39,571 nt of DNA from CAZISM01 sp964541895 (GTDB lineage: Bacteria; Zhuqueibacterota; Zhuqueibacteria; Residuimicrobiales; Residuimicrobiaceae): assembly GCA_964541895.1 (NCBI GenBank), contig CAZISM010000044.1:1-39571 (forward strand), written 5' to 3'. How positions within the stretch are numbered: the first letter of the stretch is position 1; every line of letters begins with the position of its first letter. Of this stretch, positions 7,601 through 15,540 are shown in pieces. The notes under the pieces were generated by a model that saw nothing but the letters and a program-made list of their open reading frames with translations, ran no database searches and was not told the DNA's origin. Both the position numbers and the translations under genes were made by a program.

Positions 7601-9289
7601 ATGAAGCTGAACACATTGCTGCTGGCGCTGTTGTTGATGGCCGCGGCCGCCTGGACGCAAACCAAGCCGCTGATTCAGGAGCGCCCCTATGAACCGATCG
7701 TGTTGAAAGCCGATGCGGTGTATGCATGGAACGAGATACCGGTAAACGAGATCTTTGTCTACGCCTATGATCAGGCCACCGACGCCTGGCGCATGCTGCC
7801 GTTCCAGATCGATCAACGCGTTAAAGCCGAAGATCCGTTCAAGCCGGGTGAGGAGGCCGCCTGGCGGCACACCTATTTTGCTCCGGAAGACAATTTATTC
7901 GACGAAGAGGATGAGCTGGTGTTTATGGTCCGCGATCTGGGCGATAAAGCGGCGGACTGGCAATGGATTCCAGATGACGAAAGTCGCATGCATTTTCGTA
8001 CCGAGCTGACGTTTAGTGATCCTCAGGCCCAGGATCACAAAGCTTACGCCTATGTCTATCGCTCCGCCACCATCAAGGATCCGGTGCCCACCCCCTATGA
8101 GTTTAGTTATGACAGGAGCCTGGATCTGGTGGAAACCCGCTTTTACCGAGTAGGCTTTGATCCTGAAAACGGTTTGATAGACCGTATATCCATTAAACCC
8201 CCTTGGGGTACGGACCAAGATTTTTTTGATACGCAAAAAATCCGTTTCGACGGCGTTCTGGACCTCACAGGTACCTTTCCATTCTATGCACAAGCGGATG
8301 AGGGCGTTTTATATTTATATGACTATAGAAAAGTGACGGAAAAACCTGTAGTGAGATTGATACGTGAAACTCGGGAAACCATACATTTCGCCAGTGAGAT
8401 TTTGCACGATTATGCATTCTATGTGAACACCAAGTTCTATCCGTTTTCCGGCACAGTGGATGGTGGGGAAAAACTGGATACTGAAAGTTTGAAGGCAGCG
8501 TTTCCCACCGAAGAAGAACCTTATGTCAAATTCAACTATTTGCGTCAATCCTGGGATTTGAGCGACAAAGCCGAAGGGATGAAGTTTTACAGTAATCATA
8601 ATCAAGATATCACCATAGATGGCGCTCCCGATGTGGTGGATCACAGCGTCGATATCCCCATAAGGGCCTGGACGTTGAATTCAGGTCTCCAGGGCTCGTT
8701 TTTTACCTACGCTCAGTTTCCCGATTCAGTGGCGGTAGAATTTGGACTGTACTATTGTGATAAAAAACATGGGGCGCCTGCCGACTCCGGCATCGTTGAG
8801 CTTGAGGACACCGGCGTTGATAAGGTTTCATACGGCGATCAGGGTCTTTGGTTCAAAGATCTCAACGATTTGCATCTGGGATTCACCGCTTATTTTCTGC
8901 CTTCCGGCCTGGGCTTTCAGGACGGGGTCAAACTGGCCGAAAGTGTGGCCCATCCCTTACCACTTCCTCAGGGCCGGATGGTCAATTATCCGACGGCTGT
9001 GCAGGAACGAGCCGAGGCATTGCCTTCTGATTTTACTTTACTGCAAAACCATCCCAATCCTTTTAATGCAGCGACCCGAATTTCTTTCTCGTTGCCACGG
9101 GCAGGCGTGGTTCTGCTCGAGGTGTTCGGCCCCAACGGTCAAAGCGTAGCCACACTCCTGCATCAGCACCTGGATACCGGCGAGCACAGCGTTCGATTCA
9201 ATGCAGCTGATTTGCCGAGCGGACTCTATGTGTGTCGACTTTCGGCCCCGTCTCTGAGTCGACAAATAAAAATGCTGTTGATCAAATAA
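7601..9289 (+). CDS. Large secreted protein with T9SS type A sorting tail (module gene C2)
   Basis: 562 residues, signal peptide MKLNTLLLALLLMAAAAWTQ, and the same architecture as C1. Shared motifs are WRMLPFQIDQ and DEEDELVFMVRDLGDKA near the N-terminus, a TELTFSDP / YVYRSAT segment, SYGDQGLWFKDL further on, and a C-terminal T9SS sorting domain (QNHPNPFNAATRISF ... LPSGLYVCRL ... IKMLLIK). The start is ATG 7601 with a strong GGGAGGAG site (7588-7594); the GTG 24 bases upstream would put that site inside the coding frame. The middle of the gene, about 8150-8630, is visibly more AT-rich than its flanks. It leads the C2-A2-B2 module with the lipoprotein 13 bases downstream. Function unknown; surface-exposed by inference. 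Confidence 0.75.
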   Translation: MKLNTLLLALLLMAAAAWTQTKPLIQERPYEPIVLKADAVYAWNEIPVNEIFVYAYDQATDAWRMLPFQIDQRVKAEDPFKPGEEAAWRHTYFAPEDNLFDEEDELVFMVRDLGDKAADWQWIPDDESRMHFRTELTFSDPQAQDHKAYAYVYRSATIKDPVPTPYEFSYDRSLDLVETRFYRVGFDPENGLIDRISIKPPWGTDQDFFDTQKIRFDGVLDLTGTFPFYAQADEGVLYLYDYRKVTEKPVVRLIRETRETIHFASEILHDYAFYVNTKFYPFSGTVDGGEKLDTESLKAAFPTEEEPYVKFNYLRQSWDLSDKAEGMKFYSNHNQDITIDGAPDVVDHSVDIPIRAWTLNSGLQGSFFTYAQFPDSVAVEFGLYYCDKKHGAPADSGIVELEDTGVDKVSYGDQGLWFKDLNDLHLGFTAYFLPSGLGFQDGVKLAESVAHPLPLPQGRMVNYPTAVQERAEALPSDFTLLQNHPNPFNAATRISFSLPRAGVVLLEVFGPNGQSVATLLHQHLDTGEHSVRFNAADLPSGLYVCRLSAPSLSRQIKMLLIK

Positions 9290-9302
9290 GCCGGATGATT
9301 CC

Positions 9303-10106
9303 ATGATTAAAAAAGCTTTAGCGTTACAGCTTTTGGCCTGCCTGATGCTGTTGAGTTGCCATTCCGACCATGGGCTGGAGCCATTGCCCGGCAAATTAAA
9401 CGTCACGGTCTTTTTCCGCGGCACCCGGCCCGCCAACACGCAGGGAATATACCTGATCGTGGCGCCTTATTTTCCGCCCCATGCCATTAACGAGCTGTTT
9501 CATGGCTCCAACAGTCTGCCCCTGGATCAGGATACAGTGCACACCGAGATTGTTCTTCCGTATGGCCATTATGAATCGCTGAGTCTGTGGTGGTATGGAA
9601 CTGAAACCACCTCGAACCTGGCCGACGTTCTGGCGTTGCCGCTGGATCCCAAAAACAGTCTATTGCCATTGGGGTTCGATTTGTCCAGCGAAAAGCCGGA
9701 AGAACAGATAGATCTGTATGCGAGTTGGGACAGGGTTAATCGTGACAGCTATATTGAAGGGGTGATCCGTTTCAATGGACCGTTTCCGGAAAACACACTG
9801 GCAACGGCTATCGCGGCTTATCGTTATAAACCGACTGCCAAGGTTCATTACCTGGTGTATATGAAATCCATTGATTTCAGCATCGACAAAAATCCCTATT
9901 CTTATAAACTGCCCATACGGCACGGGGAGGTCGAATACTTGACCGTGTTGTGGATGCAAGACCACGCCAGTTTGACGGAATTGCATGAAGTGGGCGTATA
10001 TATGGATCCAAAAAATCCCGCGGTACCGGGGAAATTTTCTTTAAAAGCGGGACAAACCGTCAGCAACGCCGATATCCGTGTTGATTGGTCCGTTGTGAAC
10101 AAGTAG
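9303..10106 (+). CDS. Outer-envelope lipoprotein with two tandem A-type domains (module gene A2)
   Basis: 267 residues with a lipobox (LMLLSC, Cys at residue 19) followed by HSDHGLEPLPG, matching the DHGL start of A1. The mature part appears to be two copies of a domain of about 115 residues. The first runs from GKLNVTVFFRG to DLYASWDRVN and the second from GVIRFNGPFP to DIRVDWSVVN. Both hold an aromatic-rich Y-x-x-L-x-(V/L)-W strand and a DPKN(S/P) turn. A1 has a single copy ending in DIYCDW. The beta-sandwich fold is inferred. The ribosome site is weak (GGATG at about 9294). It lies between C2 and the B2 receptor and probably partners that receptor at the outer membrane. Confidence 0.72.
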   Translation: MIKKALALQLLACLMLLSCHSDHGLEPLPGKLNVTVFFRGTRPANTQGIYLIVAPYFPPHAINELFHGSNSLPLDQDTVHTEIVLPYGHYESLSLWWYGTETTSNLADVLALPLDPKNSLLPLGFDLSSEKPEEQIDLYASWDRVNRDSYIEGVIRFNGPFPENTLATAIAAYRYKPTAKVHYLVYMKSIDFSIDKNPYSYKLPIRHGEVEYLTVLWMQDHASLTELHEVGVYMDPKNPAVPGKFSLKAGQTVSNADIRVDWSVVNK

Positions 10107-10161
10107 CATTCTTTGAACGGCCGAATTCACGGACAACACCTTGAACTCTACCGATGGCATA

Positions 10162-12309
10162 ATGAAGAGATTATTATTTTTACTGCTTTGGCCGTTTGCC
10201 GGCATGGCGACCGATTCCATTATCGGCACCGTGCGTGATGCGGAAACCGGAACCCCGTTGCCCGGGGCCAATATTCAAGTTCTGAACACGTTGCGGGGTG
10301 CGGTGACGGATGCCCAGGGTCACTTTATGGTCCGCGATCTTGACCAGGGGACATACACCCTGCGCATCTCCATGATCGGTTACCATATTCAGGTGGTGGA
10401 GCGCGTTCGCGTGGATGACGCGCCGGCGCAGGTCTCCGTCACTCTGAAGCCGACTCCCATCGAAATGGATCCCATGGTCGTTTCCGCCGGCAAGACCAAA
10501 CAGTCCCTGGATCAGGCCTCGGTCTCTCTGTCTGTAGTGACCTCGCAGGAGATTCAGCAGCGCCAGCCTGCCAACATCATTGAAGCGCTGGAAAATGCGC
10601 CCGGCATTCATTTCATCGGCAATCAGATCAACATCCGCGGTTCCACCGGCTATACCTTTGGCGCCGGCAATAAAGTGCTGCTGTTGCTGGACGGCGTGCC
10701 GGTGTATGCCAGCGACAGCGGCGAGTTCAACTGGGATATGTTGCCGCCGCTGGACATTGAGCAGATCGAGGTGCTCAAAGGCGCCGGCTCTACGTTGTGG
10801 GGCGCGTCCGCTCTGGGTGGTGTGGTTAACGTGCTCACCAAGGACCCGTCGCCGAAAGGGAAATTGCTCTTTGCCTGGTCCGGCGCTAAATACGACAAGC
10901 CCTATTTTTCAGAGTGGCAGTGGACCGATCCCAACCGCTTGCACTATACCCGTGAAGACATCAGTTACAGCCGTCGCTTTAACCGGCTGGGTCTGCGTGT
11001 GTCCGCCGGCAGATTGATGACCACCGGCTACACGCAGTTGGGGGATGCGCAGAAATATAACCTCACCGGCAAAATCGATTACCAGTTTCGTTCCGGCATA
11101 AAATGGATCGGTTATGGCGCTTACAGCTATATCGATCGCGGTTTCTTCATCCAGTGGAAAGGTCCCAACGATCCCTATGAAGTGGATCCGTCCAACCTGG
11201 GCAACCATGCCGCCGTGCATCAACTCAATGCCTACAGCAAACTGATCATTCCGTTTTCATCCAATTTTTCCGTCAACCTGCGCGCTTCGTTTGTGCGCAC
11301 GTTAATGGGCAATCAATTCGGCGAAGGCAGCGGCTTTAATCCCGCGTTCGGCCAGGGTGCGGAAGTACAGGCGGACTGGATCCCGCGTTCCCGCCATGTG
11401 ATCACCATGGGAGTACAATACCAGCACGACGCCGGCAGCGCCAAATACTTTGGCGACCACAAGGGTTTTTTTCTCGGGCCCTATCTGCAGAATGAATGGA
11501 AAATGCGTGCCAATCTTCGGCTGACCACCGGTTTCCGCTACGATCGCTACCAGCTGATCGGCGGGGTTAAGGAAGATCTGTTCAGTCCGCGGCTCGGCCT
11601 CAACTGGCAGCCATGGCCCACCACCAGCTTGCGGGCCTCGGCCGGCAGCGGGTTCCGCGCCGCCACGATCGTTGAACGTTATCTGCAGCTGGCGATCATG
11701 AATTTCAAGATCGTCGCCAATCCGGCCCTGAAAGCGGAGAGCTCGTGGGCGTACGATTTTGGCGTTCGCCAGTACATCAATGAAAACTGGAACCTGGATG
11801 TGTCGCTGTTCGACAACGAGTACTGGGAGCTGATCGAAGCGCATATGGATCTGATCCGCGGTCAGGTGCAGTTCCGCAATATTCCCCGTGCCCGTATCCA
11901 GGGCATCGAAGCCACCAGTAGCTGGCACTATACCTTCAACCTGTGGAATCTGCGCTGCACGCCCGGCCTTCAGGCCAGCATGACGGTGATGGATCATGAA
12001 GACCTGAAATATCATGAACCGCTTACCTACCGGCCCAAGCGGATCGGCAACGTCAGGGCTTCCCTGAAAGTGGAGAACGTGACGCTGCAGGTGGACTATC
12101 GCTATGCCAGCCGCATCGACGCGGTTAAAATCTATCCGATCAACAACCGCGTGCCTATGAAGTTTATTGATGCCCGGCTGTCGGTGGATGTGGGGCGTTT
12201 GAGCGTCAAAGCCGGTGTTAACAATCTCGATCAATACAATTATGCGCCCATGGAAAGCAATCTGATGCCGATGCGCAGCTTTACCTTGGGATTGCAAGGG
12301 GAATTATGA
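10162..12309 (+). CDS. TonB-dependent outer-membrane receptor (module gene B2)
   Basis: 715 residues. Signal peptide MKRLLFLLLWPFAGMA, then a CarboxypepD_reg-like domain (IIGTVRDAETGTPLPGANI ... GYHIQ), a plug domain (NQINIRGSTGYTFGAG; IEQIEVLKGAGSTLWGASALGGVVNVLTK) and a beta barrel. It is collinear with B1, sharing a W-x-W-T-D motif after the plug, the STL/AS-G-x-GFRAAT-(I/V)-VER segment and the YPxxxRVPMK(F/V) segment near the C-terminus. A TTG at 10141 would extend the N-terminus by 7 residues; ATG 10162 is chosen because the signal peptide is then normal, though its ribosome site is poor. It lies 55 bases after A2 and 13 bases before the next gene. The ligand is unknown. Confidence 0.88.
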   Translation: MKRLLFLLLWPFAGMATDSIIGTVRDAETGTPLPGANIQVLNTLRGAVTDAQGHFMVRDLDQGTYTLRISMIGYHIQVVERVRVDDAPAQVSVTLKPTPIEMDPMVVSAGKTKQSLDQASVSLSVVTSQEIQQRQPANIIEALENAPGIHFIGNQINIRGSTGYTFGAGNKVLLLLDGVPVYASDSGEFNWDMLPPLDIEQIEVLKGAGSTLWGASALGGVVNVLTKDPSPKGKLLFAWSGAKYDKPYFSEWQWTDPNRLHYTREDISYSRRFNRLGLRVSAGRLMTTGYTQLGDAQKYNLTGKIDYQFRSGIKWIGYGAYSYIDRGFFIQWKGPNDPYEVDPSNLGNHAAVHQLNAYSKLIIPFSSNFSVNLRASFVRTLMGNQFGEGSGFNPAFGQGAEVQADWIPRSRHVITMGVQYQHDAGSAKYFGDHKGFFLGPYLQNEWKMRANLRLTTGFRYDRYQLIGGVKEDLFSPRLGLNWQPWPTTSLRASAGSGFRAATIVERYLQLAIMNFKIVANPALKAESSWAYDFGVRQYINENWNLDVSLFDNEYWELIEAHMDLIRGQVQFRNIPRARIQGIEATSSWHYTFNLWNLRCTPGLQASMTVMDHEDLKYHEPLTYRPKRIGNVRASLKVENVTLQVDYRYASRIDAVKIYPINNRVPMKFIDARLSVDVGRLSVKAGVNNLDQYNYAPMESNLMPMRSFTLGLQGEL

Positions 12310-12322
12310 CAGGGAGAACATG

Positions 12323-13960
12323 ATGGCTCGAAAAACGTTGATGGTAATTGTGTTGGTGTTGGTCGCGCAGGTGATCGGGTCCATGCCGGGCACGTATCTG
12401 CAGAAAAAGGGAGTGCACTATTCCTTGTCGGATCCGGCAGTACCCAAAGCGTTGTTGCGTGAAGCGAATGCACGACCATGGACCAGCAAAGAAAAGGGGC
12501 CTGTGGCCGATCTTTTAGCCATGGCTCGCGAATCCAGCGGGGCACTCTGGTTGGGCGGCAAACAGGGTGCGGCCCGTTTTGCCCCGGATGAACGTGATTC
12601 CTGGGAGCGCTGGCACTATTTTGGCGGCACCCGCTGGCTGGCGGACGATGAGGTGTTGAACATTTACGTGCAGCAGGAAGAGCCGGAACGCCGGGTGTGG
12701 CTGCGCAGCAGAACGGGTGTTTCCCTGATCACCTGGACGCCTATGACTCTGGCCGAGAAAGCAGCCTATTATGACGACATGATAGAGAAGCGCAAGCTTC
12801 GTCACGGTTTCGTCACCGGCAGCCATCTGCGCGAGCCGCGCGATTTCAGCACTAATGTCAATTCCGATGACGATAACGACGGCCTCTGGACCGCCATGTA
12901 TATGGCGGCCCAGTCCTACTGTTATGCGGCGACCAGGTCGGAAGAGGCTCGACGCAAGGCGCAGCGCAGTCTCAAAGCCATGTTGCGACTGGAAGAGATC
13001 ACCGGCATTCCGGGATTTTATGCGCGCTCTTTCAAGTCCGTCGATGAACCGGCGCCCCATGGCGGTGAGTGGCACCCGACGGCCGACGGCAAATGGCTGT
13101 GGAAGGGCGATACCAGTTCGGACGAATCGGTCGGCCACTATTACGGCTATGCGCTCTATTACGATCTGGTGGCTGATGAAGCGGAGAAGGAGGCCATTCG
13201 TCGCGTGATTCGCCGCATGACCGATCATTTGCTGCAGCATGACTACAAGCTGGTCGATCTGGACGGCAAGGCCACCCGCTGGGGCAATTGGGACGATGCC
13301 TTTTACACGACGCCGGAAGGCGAATATGAAAAAGCATTGAGGTCGATGGAGCTGTTGTCGTTTTTGAAAACCAGCTATCACATCACCGGCGACGAAAAAT
13401 ATCAACAGGCCTATTGGGAGAGAATCCAGCGCGGCTATGCCACCTATACGCTCTATTACCGTCGCTGGATCAGCGCCGAGCAGGAAATCAATTTTTCCGA
13501 CGACGAGTTGTATTATCTTTCCGTGTTGCCGCTGTTGCTCTATGAAAAGGATCCGGCGTTGCGCGACAATTTTCTGCCCGGTGTCCGCTTTACCTGGCAG
13601 CAGATCAGGCCGGATTACAATCCGCTGTGGAACTTTATGACCGTCGCCAGCGGGGCGGAGAAGATGGATGACAAGGTGCTGCACGAGTCGGTGCGCACCC
13701 TGCAGCGCATCCCCTGGGATATGCGTTCCTGGAAGGTGTCGAATTCACACCGCCTGGATGTGACCATGGAGCAAGCGGTGGACCGACACCGCCAAAAATA
13801 TCTCAAAGCGGTGGTGCCGCCTGATGAACGACGGATGCACAAATGGAACGGTAATCCTTACGTGGCGGACGAGCGCGGCAACGGCTCGCATGAAGAGGCG
13901 CCGACCTTTTTTCTGCTGCCGTACTGGATGGGACGCTATTACGGATGGATTAAAGAATAG
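12323..13960 (+). CDS. Secreted protein of unknown function, possible alpha/alpha-barrel domain
   Basis: 545 residues with a hydrophobic signal segment (TLMVIVLVLVAQVIGS). About residues 70-85 contain ALWLGGKQGAARF, which looks like a single two-component-regulator propeller repeat. From about residue 170 the sequence is helical and rich in aromatic and acidic residues (NSDDDNDGLWTAMYMAAQ, GHYYGYALYYDLVADEAE, WGNWDDAFYTTPEGEYEKA, HEEAPTFFLLPYWMGRYYGW). This periodic pattern suggests an (alpha/alpha) toroid as in some glycoside hydrolases and polysaccharide lyases. No family signature is recognised with confidence. AGGGAG (12311-12316) fits ATG 12323 better than ATG 12320. It directly follows B2, so it may process or bind the ligand of the second module (inference). 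Confidence 0.6.
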   Translation: MARKTLMVIVLVLVAQVIGSMPGTYLQKKGVHYSLSDPAVPKALLREANARPWTSKEKGPVADLLAMARESSGALWLGGKQGAARFAPDERDSWERWHYFGGTRWLADDEVLNIYVQQEEPERRVWLRSRTGVSLITWTPMTLAEKAAYYDDMIEKRKLRHGFVTGSHLREPRDFSTNVNSDDDNDGLWTAMYMAAQSYCYAATRSEEARRKAQRSLKAMLRLEEITGIPGFYARSFKSVDEPAPHGGEWHPTADGKWLWKGDTSSDESVGHYYGYALYYDLVADEAEKEAIRRVIRRMTDHLLQHDYKLVDLDGKATRWGNWDDAFYTTPEGEYEKALRSMELLSFLKTSYHITGDEKYQQAYWERIQRGYATYTLYYRRWISAEQEINFSDDELYYLSVLPLLLYEKDPALRDNFLPGVRFTWQQIRPDYNPLWNFMTVASGAEKMDDKVLHESVRTLQRIPWDMRSWKVSNSHRLDVTMEQAVDRHRQKYLKAVVPPDERRMHKWNGNPYVADERGNGSHEEAPTFFLLPYWMGRYYGWIKE

Positions 13961-13969
13961 TGGTAAAAA

Positions 13970-14000
13970 AATGTCGGATACCTCGAAGGTGTCCGACATT
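13970..14000. repeat. Dispersed palindrome copy 1, likely bidirectional terminator
   Basis: A 14-bp inverted repeat (one G-U pair) with loop CGA. It lies between the convergent genes ending at 13960 (+) and 14171 (-). On the - strand it is followed by seven Ts, a good intrinsic terminator. The right arm and tail, GGTGTCCGACATTTGGTT (13988-14005), recur at 18449-18466 with 17 of 18 bases identical, so this is a repeat family and not only a local terminator. Confidence 0.65.
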
Positions 14001-14041
14001 TGGTTGCCCGGGTTATGCCTGTCTGAATGTAGATTCAGGTC

Positions 14042-14092
14042 GTAGGAGCCGGCTCCTGCCGGCGACTGTCGCCGCTGGGAAGCGGCTCCTTC
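14042..14092. repeat. REPIN-like inverted pair of REP sequences
   Basis: Two 25-base units face each other with one base between them. Unit 1 (14042-14066) starts GTAGGAGCC and has the palindrome GCCGGC-TCCT-GCCGGC. Unit 2 (14068-14092), read on the - strand, starts GAAGGAGCC and has GCCGCT/AGCGGC arms. Both end GGCGAC. The GTAG head, short imperfect palindrome and inverted pairing are hallmarks of REP/REPIN elements mobilised by REP-associated tyrosine transposases (RAYT). No RAYT gene is in the window. Confidence 0.6.
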
Positions 14093-14170
14093 GATGCGCT
14101 CATTTTCGCATGCTCAACAACCAGCCAACATCCTTGATTGCCAATGCACGACCCCGGATACACAGGTCTA

Positions 14171-15373
14171 TCATTCCTCTTTAAACACCTCCCGAATCCG
14201 TTCCATCGCCCAATCCACTTCAGTTTTGCTGATCACCAGCGCCGGCGCGAAGCGGATGATATGTTCGTGGGTGTCTTTGGCGAGAATGCCCAGGTTCATC
14301 ATTTTTTTGCAGAAATGACGGGCATGGGGCGCTGTTTTTTTCAGGACCAGGCCGATCCACAGACCTTTGCCGCGCACAAAATCAATGTTGGCATTCTGGA
14401 TTTTGCGCAACTCTTGCATGAAATAGGCGCCCACCACTTGAGCGTTTTGCGGCAGCTTTTCCTCCACCAACACCTTGAGCGCCTCGCGGGAGACGGCGCA
14501 GGCGAGGGGATTGCCGCCATAGGTCGAACCGTGCGTGCCATGTTCAAACACCCCCATGATTTCGCGGCTGGAAAGCACTGCCGACACGGGATACATACCG
14601 CCGGAGAGGGCTTTGCCGATGGTGATGGCATCCGGCTTGACCCCTTCGTGCTCGCTGGCCAGCAGCGTGCCGGTACGGCCCAGACCGCTCTGAATTTCAT
14701 CGCAGATCAGCAGCACATTGTTCTCCCGACAGGTTTTTTCCGCCTGTTTGAGAAACCCGGCCGGTGGCACCACCACGCCGGCTTCGCCCTGAATGGGTTC
14801 GACCAGAAACGCGGCGGTGTTGGGCGTGATGGCATGAGCGAGTGCGTCGCTGTCGCCATAGGGAATGGTGACAAATCCGGGCGTGAAAGGACCATAGTTA
14901 TCGCGAGCCGAGGGATCGTCGGAAAAAGAGACCACCGTGGTGGTACGGCCGTGGAAATTTCCCGAGCAGACGATGATTTTGGCCTCGTAGCGGGGCACGT
15001 TTTTGCGTTTGTACGCCCATTTGCGCGCCATCTTGATGGCGGTTTCCACCGCTTCGGCGCCGCTGTTCATGGGCAACATGGATTCATAGCCCAGCAGTTC
15101 GCAGGTCTCTTTGGCAAACAGGGGCCAGAGATTGTTGCGAAAGGCGCGGCTGGTCAATGTCAGCACGCCGGCCTGTTCCTGCATCGCTTTCACCAGGCGG
15201 GGGTGGCAATGGCCCTGGTTGACGGCCGAATAGGCTGCCAGGCAGTCCAGATACTTTTTACCTTCCACATCCCATACCCAGGGTCCGCTGGCGCGTTCGA
15301 TCACCACGTCCAGTGGATGGTAATTGTGGGCGCCGTACTGATTTTCGATACTGATTAACTCTGCAGCATGCAT
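14171..15373 (-). CDS. rocD: Ornithine--oxo-acid aminotransferase
   Basis: A 400-residue class III (fold-type I) PLP aminotransferase. It moves the delta-amino group of ornithine to 2-oxoglutarate, giving glutamate semialdehyde and linking arginine/ornithine breakdown with proline and glutamate. Visible features are the MNSGAEAVETA phosphate-cup region (about residue 102), NFHGRTT, LLICDEIQSGLGRTG with the PLP-ring Asp at 225, the Schiff-base lysine K254 in TIGKALSGGMYPVSAV, and HGSTYGGNPLACAV. The last two are typical of ornithine aminotransferase and less so of acetylornithine or GABA aminotransferases. A GGAGG site lies 5 bases before the ATG. It is a single gene, convergent with the upstream block and divergent from trpS. 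Confidence 0.92.
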   Translation of the reverse strand: MHAAELISIENQYGAHNYHPLDVVIERASGPWVWDVEGKKYLDCLAAYSAVNQGHCHPRLVKAMQEQAGVLTLTSRAFRNNLWPLFAKETCELLGYESMLPMNSGAEAVETAIKMARKWAYKRKNVPRYEAKIIVCSGNFHGRTTTVVSFSDDPSARDNYGPFTPGFVTIPYGDSDALAHAITPNTAAFLVEPIQGEAGVVVPPAGFLKQAEKTCRENNVLLICDEIQSGLGRTGTLLASEHEGVKPDAITIGKALSGGMYPVSAVLSSREIMGVFEHGTHGSTYGGNPLACAVSREALKVLVEEKLPQNAQVVGAYFMQELRKIQNANIDFVRGKGLWIGLVLKKTAPHARHFCKKMMNLGILAKDTHEHIIRFAPALVISKTEVDWAMERIREVFKEE

Positions 15374-15431
15374 AAAACCTCCGGTTTCGCTACACTATTC
15401 AACACTGCAAAGTACAACTTTAAAGTAGAAA

Positions 15432-15474
15432 AAGCAAGCCTGCGGGATCGGCCGCTGCCGGTTTTTGCTTGCTT
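15432..15474 (-). promoter_or_regulatory. Inverted repeat in the rocD/trpS divergent region
   Basis: AAGCAAGC (15432-15439) pairs with GCTTGCTT (15467-15474) around a 27-base GC-rich insert. Read on the - strand the hairpin is followed by a run of Ts (GCTTGCTTTTTC) and ends about 58 bases upstream of the rocD start, like an attenuator or terminator. It might instead be an operator for either divergent gene. No convincing promoter was seen nearby. Confidence 0.3.
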
Positions 15475-15540
15475 GGGACCTTAATTTCAATTAACTTTAC
15501 AGTTCGTAATTTGCTGTGATGAAATTGCAAGAAAGGAGTG

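Noticed and set aside
14138..15358. A 406-codon open frame on the + strand opposite rocD
   Set aside because: Entirely antisense to a clear ornithine aminotransferase gene. Its translation is rich in His, Gln and Gly in the manner of mirror-strand shadows and has no domain or ribosome site.
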